Source of the DNA: an uncultured Atopobium sp.
GTDB lineage: Bacteria; Actinomycetota; Coriobacteriia; Coriobacteriales; Atopobiaceae
Length of the DNA stretch: 25,629 nucleotides
Direction: 5' to 3'
NCBI GenBank assembly: GCA_946647055.1
Contig: CAMPCT010000006.1
Coordinates: 1 to 25,629 of the forward strand
Of this stretch, positions 23,903 through 25,629 are shown piece after piece (positions within the stretch are counted from its first letter, which is position 1; each line of letters begins with the position of its first letter). Under the pieces are notes generated by a model. It was not told the DNA's origin. It saw only the letters and a list, made by a program, of their open reading frames with translations, and made no database searches. The position numbers and the translations under genes were made by a program.

Positions 23903-23967
23903 TGTTGCCCAAGGGCCCAAAACTATCCCTTCCACAGCGGGGTTTTGGGCTTTTGGGCAACATTTTT
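23903..23967 (+). terminator. Rho-independent-type terminator after the kinase gene
   Basis: TGTTGCCCAAGGGCCCAAAAC at 23903-23923 pairs at 19 of 21 positions with 23942-23962, followed by TTTTT at 23963-23967. The T-tract and the position 28 bases after the stop make it a convincing plus-strand terminator, although the arms are long enough to be REP-derived. Confidence 0.8.
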
Positions 23968-24003
23968 CCGCACTTGTGTCACCATATCAGCTTAGAGCAT
24001 TTT

Positions 24004-24014
24004 TGGTATAAAAT
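24004..24014 (+). promoter_or_regulatory. Extended -10 promoter candidate for the amidohydrolase gene
   Basis: TGGTATAAAAT lies about 40 bases ahead of ATG 24051 and fits the extended -10 pattern TGnTATAAT. It shares TGGTATAA with the frlD and aldolase sites. The region from 23963 on is AT-rich and follows a terminator, so a new transcript is expected here. Confidence 0.55.
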
Positions 24015-24050
24015 ATATGCCATGTTGTCTAGCTAATGATTGGAGAGGAC

Positions 24051-25577
24051 ATGGCCGACATCATCCTTCGTTCCACCGCGATCTTTGACGCCACTACCAC
24101 CGAGGCGCATCCCGGCTACGTAGCCATCGAGGACAAGCACATCGTCGCCGTAGGTGAGGGCGACGGCGCAGACCACATTTGCGAAACCACCAAGATTTAC
24201 GAGCTGGGCGACGCGCTCGTCTCCCCCGGCCTCACCGACGTCCACTGCTTCTTCAACGGTCACCTGCTGCAGAACGCCGGCGCCGACCTTGCGGGCGTCG
24301 CGTCCGTGGAGGAGGCCATCGAGCGCGTCAAGGCCGATGGCATGCGTCCCGGCTACGCCATTGGCCACGAGTTCCCGCTCGAGCTGCTCCCCGTGGACAA
24401 GGCCGTGCTCGACGAGGCCTTTGGCGACACCCCCTGCGTGCTCGTGGGCCAGTGGGCTGACGGCATGGCCATGAACGGCGCTGCCGAGACCAAGTATGGC
24501 TTCACGCCCGCAGCCTGCTGGTCCGAGAAGGCGTATCTCCTGCTCAAGGAGGTCATCTGCGACACCCAGATGAGCGTGCCCATCTACCGTGACTACCTCA
24601 AGATGATGAACTCCCTCGGCGTGACCTCAACCAAGGAGATGGGCTACGACGACTACTGGTTCATTGACGAGGCGGCCAAGCTGGCCAATGCGGGCGAGCT
24701 CACCCTGCGCCTCAACCTCATGAGCCAGCCCGTTGGGGCGCCTGCCAACATTGGCTACGGCACCGCCATGCACGACCGCTTCTTCTATCATCCGCAGATC
24801 AGCTTCTCGGGCTTCAACCAGATGACCGATGGCTCCATCTCGCAGCACGAGGGCGAGATGAAGGAGCCCTACCTCGATCTTGACTCCTGCTGCACGCTCG
24901 ACATCGACTGGGCCGAGCATGAGCGCCAGGTCCTCGCAGCCGACGCTGCAGGCCTGCGCTTCTCGCTCCACACCCAGGGCGATGCCGCCGTGGCGCACGC
25001 CCTCGACATCTTCGAGAAGTGCCAGCGCGGCAAGGACGGCAAGGTGCTGCTCCGCCAGGCCATGACCGACCTCGAGGACGCCGACCCGGCAGACCTCGAG
25101 CGCATGGGCGAGCTAGGCGTGGTGGCAGAGGTCTACCCGCTCATCCAGTCCATCGCCGACCGCGCGGGCAAGCTCGCCATGATAGCCGAGAAGATCGGCC
25201 CCGAGCGCGGCGCCCACTACTGGAACCGTCGCAAGATGATTGACTCCGACGTGGTTGTCGCCTGTGGCACCGACCTCCCGATGACCCGCGACGAGCTGGG
25301 CGTGGGCGTGTACAGCGCATGCGGCGGCCTCTTCCCCGAGGGCGGCGAGCCGTTCAACACGCAGAACATGATCAGTGCGGGCGAACTGCTGCGCGCCTGG
25401 TGCTACGGCGGCGCCTACGACCTCGAGCAGGAGGCCGTGCTCGGCACGCTCGAACCCGGCAAGCTGGCCGACATCGCCGTCTTCGACACCAACGTGCTCG
25501 CCATCGATCCCGCAGACGCGCGCGACACGAAGTGCATCCTCACCATCTTCGACGGCAAGGTGGTGTACGAGGCATAG
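24051..25577 (+). CDS. Amidohydrolase-3 (YtcJ-like) family protein
   Basis: A 508-residue composite TIM-barrel amidohydrolase. The N-terminal beta-sandwich ends in LVSPGLTDVHCFF (57-68), where the normal HxH pair reads H65-C-F67, so one metal ligand is missing. Later landmarks are SLHTQGDAAVAHALDIF, ERMGELGVVAEVYPLIQ and VACGTDLPMTRDELGVG, and the C-terminal strand PGKLADIAVFDTNVLAID. Family members hydrolyse N-acyl amino acids, cyclic amides or formyl groups. GGAGAGGAC lies ahead of ATG 24051; an in-frame ATG at 24036 lacks a site. As an independent transcript at the end of the island it may release an amino acid or peptide from a conjugate (inference). Confidence 0.88.
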   Translation: MADIILRSTAIFDATTTEAHPGYVAIEDKHIVAVGEGDGADHICETTKIYELGDALVSPGLTDVHCFFNGHLLQNAGADLAGVASVEEAIERVKADGMRPGYAIGHEFPLELLPVDKAVLDEAFGDTPCVLVGQWADGMAMNGAAETKYGFTPAACWSEKAYLLLKEVICDTQMSVPIYRDYLKMMNSLGVTSTKEMGYDDYWFIDEAAKLANAGELTLRLNLMSQPVGAPANIGYGTAMHDRFFYHPQISFSGFNQMTDGSISQHEGEMKEPYLDLDSCCTLDIDWAEHERQVLAADAAGLRFSLHTQGDAAVAHALDIFEKCQRGKDGKVLLRQAMTDLEDADPADLERMGELGVVAEVYPLIQSIADRAGKLAMIAEKIGPERGAHYWNRRKMIDSDVVVACGTDLPMTRDELGVGVYSACGGLFPEGGEPFNTQNMISAGELLRAWCYGGAYDLEQEAVLGTLEPGKLADIAVFDTNVLAIDPADARDTKCILTIFDGKVVYEA

Positions 25578-25587
25578 GTCTCCGGCT

Positions 25588-25620
25588 TTCTCCAATAGGG
25601 GATACTCCCCTATTGGAGAA
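25588..25620. repeat. Palindrome with GGGGATACTCCCC core, 15-bp perfect arms
   Basis: TTCTCCAATAGGGGA at 25588-25602 pairs perfectly with 25606-25620 around a three-base loop TAC. It is the cleanest copy of the CCAnTAGGGGATACTCCCC group. It lies 10 bases after the amidohydrolase stop and its right arm contains GGAGA, directly ahead of an ATG at 25624. Confidence 0.78.
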
Positions 25621-25623
25621 TCC

Positions 25624-25629
25624 ATGGCT
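25624..25629 (+). CDS. Possible start of the next gene (two codons visible)
   Basis: ATGGCT begins at 25624, with TTGGAGA four bases upstream inside the right arm of the palindrome. Only two codons are in the window, so nothing can be said about the product. Confidence 0.25.

Overview
This 25.6-kb window is high in G+C and almost fully coding. It has strong AGGAGG-type ribosome binding sites and reads like the chromosome of an anaerobic gut actinobacterium of the Coriobacteriia type (Olsenella/Atopobium/Collinsella relatives). That placement is an inference from composition and gene style. I see no rRNA, tRNA, CRISPR, transposase or phage gene.

The content is a catabolic island for sugar-amine compounds. 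Three proteins match the E. coli fructoselysine (frl) proteins closely as I remember them: the APC permease FrlA (20346-21758), the epimerase FrlC (3369-4199, with the same length and N-terminal signature) and the kinase FrlD (6780-7565, 261 residues as in E. coli). Around them are a second FrlD-like kinase, a second FrlC-like epimerase, two ribokinase-like PfkB kinases, two ROK kinases, three different SIS-domain proteins of the deglycase/GlmS-isomerase type, and a NagB-like protein that has lost its ring-opening residues. A canonical FrlB is not in the window.

Layout: 1-5096 is all on the minus strand and reads FrlD-like kinase, frlC, amidohydrolase, YjbQ-type protein, two GntR/UTRA regulators and the start of an FGGY sugar kinase. 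A plus-strand radical SAM gene and a convergent small gene of unknown function follow (5331-6581). frlD, an SDR dehydrogenase and a lipoprotein gene come next on the plus strand (6780-9848). The minus-strand block 10012-16753 reads, in transcription order, SIS protein, ROK-like protein with a C-terminal extension, DapA-family aldolase, DUF4432 epimerase-like protein, FrlC-like isomerase and ribokinase-like kinase. The last four look like a mutarotase/isomerase/kinase/aldolase pathway for a sugar or sugar acid. A divergent plus-strand block (16885-25577) reads SIS, ROK kinase, SIS, frlA, NagB-like, ribokinase-like kinase and amidohydrolase-3.

A model consistent with this (inference): FrlA imports fructosamines (Amadori products), FrlC and its paralogue epimerise related ketosamines, FrlD, the PfkB and the ROK kinases phosphorylate them, and the SIS proteins split the phosphorylated sugar-amine into sugar phosphate and free amine. 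The several paralogues at each step suggest several related substrates.

A second layer is a set of extragenic palindromes in most intergenic gaps. At least three share a core close to GGGGATACTCCCC, two others share GGGGACGG(G/T)T, and several start exactly at the stop codon of the gene before them. They are probably REP-like mobile repeats and mRNA-stabilising or attenuating hairpins.
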